Source: DVED01 sp963838375 (GTDB lineage Bacteria > Cyanobacteriota > Cyanobacteriia > Cyanobacteriales > Geitlerinemataceae). Taken from it: DNA of 64,000 bases. The notes under the pieces are model-generated. The model did no database searches. It worked only from the letters and a program-made list of their open reading frames with translations, and was not told where the DNA came from. The DNA lies in the NCBI GenBank assembly GCA_963838375.1, contig CAWIQY010000019.1, forward strand, positions 682,001 to 746,000, given 5' to 3'. This document shows positions 62,335-64,000 of the stretch, one piece after another; the stretch's first letter is position 1, and every line of letters starts with the position of its first letter. The translations under genes were made by a program, and so were the position numbers.

Positions 62335-64000
62335 ATGGCACTTATCGTTCAGAAATATGGTGGCACTTCAGTCGGTTCGGTGGAACGGCTGCAAGCAGTG
62401 GCGCAGAGAGTCCAACAGGCAGCGCGGGAGGGTCACGGCGTTGTTGTCGTTGTCTCGGCAATGGGCAAAACTACCGACGGGTTGGTGAAATTGGCGGCAG
62501 ACATTTCCTCCAATCCCAGCCGTCGAGAAATGGATATGTTACTCTCAACCGGGGAACAGGTTTCCATTGCCCTGTTGAGTATGGCGTTGCAAGAAGCGGG
62601 ACAACCCGCCATTTCTATGACCGGGGCGCAGGTGGGGATCGTTACAGAAGTTCACCATACCCGCGCCCGAATTTTGAACATCCAGACCGATCGAGTCGAA
62701 CGTCACCTCAAAGAAGGTAAAGTTGTGGTTGTAGCCGGGTTCCAAGGCATCGCAGAGGCGGGAGATTTGGAAATTACCACCTTGGGACGCGGGGGGTCTG
62801 ATACTTCGGCAGTGGCGCTGGCAGCCGCCCTGCAAGCCGATCGTTGCGAGATTTATACTGACGTTCCCGGCATTCTCACCACCGATCCGCGCTTGGTTCC
62901 CGACGCCCAACTGATGTCGGAAATTACCTGCGATGAAATGCTGGAATTAGCCAGTTTGGGGGCAAAAGTTCTGCATCCTCGGGCGGTGGAAATTGCCCGG
63001 AACTACGGGGTGAAGCTACTGGTCCGATCGAGTTGGACTGACGATCCTGGAACTTTGGTGACATCCCCACTCCCGATGTCGCGTCCCATCGCGGGGTTGG
63101 AGTTGGTGCGCCCGGTAGATGCCGTGGAATTCGACACCGATCAAGCCAAAATTGCCCTGCTGCACGTCCCGGACTGTCCGGGGGTGGCGGCGAAGCTATT
63201 TGGAGCGATCGCCTCTCAGAAGCTGGATGTAGACTTGATCGTCCAATCCATCCACGACGGCAATACCAATGATATTGCCTTTACCATCGCCCGAGGCACG
63301 GCAGAAGCCGCAGAAGCTGTGGCAGCAGCGATCGCACCCACCCTGGGCCCGGTGACGGCGGAAAATACAGCCGAAGTCTTCGTCGATCGTGATATTGCCA
63401 AAATTAGCATTGCTGGCGCGGGCATGATCGGGCGTCCCGGCGTTGCCGCGCAGATGTTTTCGGCGTTAGCAGCCGCAAAAGTTAACATGCAGATGATCGC
63501 GACTTCTGAGGTAAAATTAAGCTGTGTTATCGATGCCGACGATAACGATCGGGCGATCGTTGCCCTGTGCGAAACGTTTGAGGTCAGCAGTTCCCCCCTT
63601 GCCCAAACCCAAGCCAAGATTGCCGTTTCCCCTCAAGCACCTCCCGTACGCGGTGTCGCCCTCGATCGCAACCAAGCGCGTCTGGCAATCCGCCAAATTC
63701 CCGATCGACCCGGCATGGCAGCCCGGATTTTTAACCTGCTGGCACAGCACAACATCAGTGTCGATACGATCGTTCAATCCCAGCGCTGCCGCATTATTGG
63801 CGATTGTCCGACTCGTGATATCGCTTTTACCGTCGCCCAAGCTGATGCCCAAACCGCGCAACAATTGCTCGAACCCCTAGCACAAGAAATGGGTTGTTTG
63901 GATGTGGTGGTCGATACCGCCGTTGCCAAAGTCAGTATCGTTGGTGCGGGGATGGAAGGACAACCGGGAGTTGCCGCCAAACTGTTCGATGCCCTCGCCA
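62335..64000 (+). CDS. lysC: Aspartokinase (four-ACT-domain, cyanobacterial), truncated at window edge
   Basis: Phosphorylates aspartate, the first step to lysine, threonine, methionine and isoleucine. It starts at ATG 62335 with MALIVQKYGGTSVGSVERL. The kinase domain has VVVVSAMGKTTDGL, TLGRGGSDTSAVALAAALQA, and ELASLGAKVLHPRAVEIARN. After residue 255 come ACT domains in tandem: AKIALLHVPDCPGVAAKLFG, AKISIAGAGMIGRPGVAAQM, a third with LAIRQIPDRPGMAARIFNLL and the start of a fourth with AKVSIVGAGMEGQPGVAAKL. Four ACT repeats are typical of cyanobacterial aspartokinase and give feedback control by lysine and threonine. The stop lies beyond 64000. Confidence 0.95.
   Translation, partial: MALIVQKYGGTSVGSVERLQAVAQRVQQAAREGHGVVVVVSAMGKTTDGLVKLAADISSNPSRREMDMLLSTGEQVSIALLSMALQEAGQPAISMTGAQVGIVTEVHHTRARILNIQTDRVERHLKEGKVVVVAGFQGIAEAGDLEITTLGRGGSDTSAVALAAALQADRCEIYTDVPGILTTDPRLVPDAQLMSEITCDEMLELASLGAKVLHPRAVEIARNYGVKLLVRSSWTDDPGTLVTSPLPMSRPIAGLELVRPVDAVEFDTDQAKIALLHVPDCPGVAAKLFGAIASQKLDVDLIVQSIHDGNTNDIAFTIARGTAEAAEAVAAAIAPTLGPVTAENTAEVFVDRDIAKISIAGAGMIGRPGVAAQMFSALAAAKVNMQMIATSEVKLSCVIDADDNDRAIVALCETFEVSSSPLAQTQAKIAVSPQAPPVRGVALDRNQARLAIRQIPDRPGMAARIFNLLAQHNISVDTIVQSQRCRIIGDCPTRDIAFTVAQADAQTAQQLLEPLAQEMGCLDVVVDTAVAKVSIVGAGMEGQPGVAAKLFDALA

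Overview
The window is cyanobacterial chromosomal DNA. It carries the conserved crtB-crtP carotenoid pair, a four-ACT-domain aspartokinase, a GH57 branching enzyme and a dnaK-dnaJ chaperone pair, and it is saturated with GATCG / GCGATCGC (HIP1) motifs. Gene content and the sulfated-exopolysaccharide cluster suggest a filamentous Oscillatoriales-like organism, but the sequence alone does not give genus or species.

Layout. 1-3.5 kb: a broken pentapeptide-repeat membrane protein, then crtB and crtP, all on the minus strand. 3.6-8 kb: a possible structured RNA leader before an orphan HisKA mini-ORF, then dnaK, dnaJ and a small protein that looks DUF120-like. 8-13.3 kb: alpha/beta hydrolase, TPR protein, a two-domain peptidoglycan-binding protein, an animal-type haem peroxidase, ureG and tRNA-Phe. 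13.4-26.2 kb: an almost entirely minus-strand extracellular polysaccharide locus. It has two GT2 transferases, two GT4 transferases, a GT39-like membrane transferase, a Wzy-like membrane protein, a flippase-type ABC transporter and three sulfotransferases, which points to a sulfated surface glycan. 26.3-35.2 kb: a TnpB whose first two RuvC catalytic residues appear to be lost, a PhoD-like phosphatase, two MscS-type channels (the second frameshifted), a coiled-coil membrane protein and a two-domain PPK2 polyphosphate kinase.

36.1-53.1 kb is dominated by one giant locus of about 5,690 codons. It encodes about 16 DUF11/isopeptide-type domains (the last 12 in an alternating A/B pattern), 15 cadherin/Ig-like repeats of about 110 residues, a Pro/Glu linker and two RTX calcium-binding blocks. 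It reads as a type I-secreted surface adhesin or stalk. It is split into six ORFs by five single-base indels. Three other genes in the window carry similar single-base breaks, so either the assembly has indel errors or several genes are decaying.

53.4-56.1 kb is a small accessory island. It holds two copies of an unrecognised two-gene module with an XRE-type regulator between them; one copy is interrupted by an insertion. It also holds inverted repeats and a scrap of a periplasmic-binding-protein gene. 56.2-64 kb returns to ordinary genes (secreted protein, acidic membrane protein, GH57 branching enzyme, aspartokinase cut by the window edge), with a palindromic MITE-like element and a PD-(D/E)XK plus PIN two-gene module between the last two.
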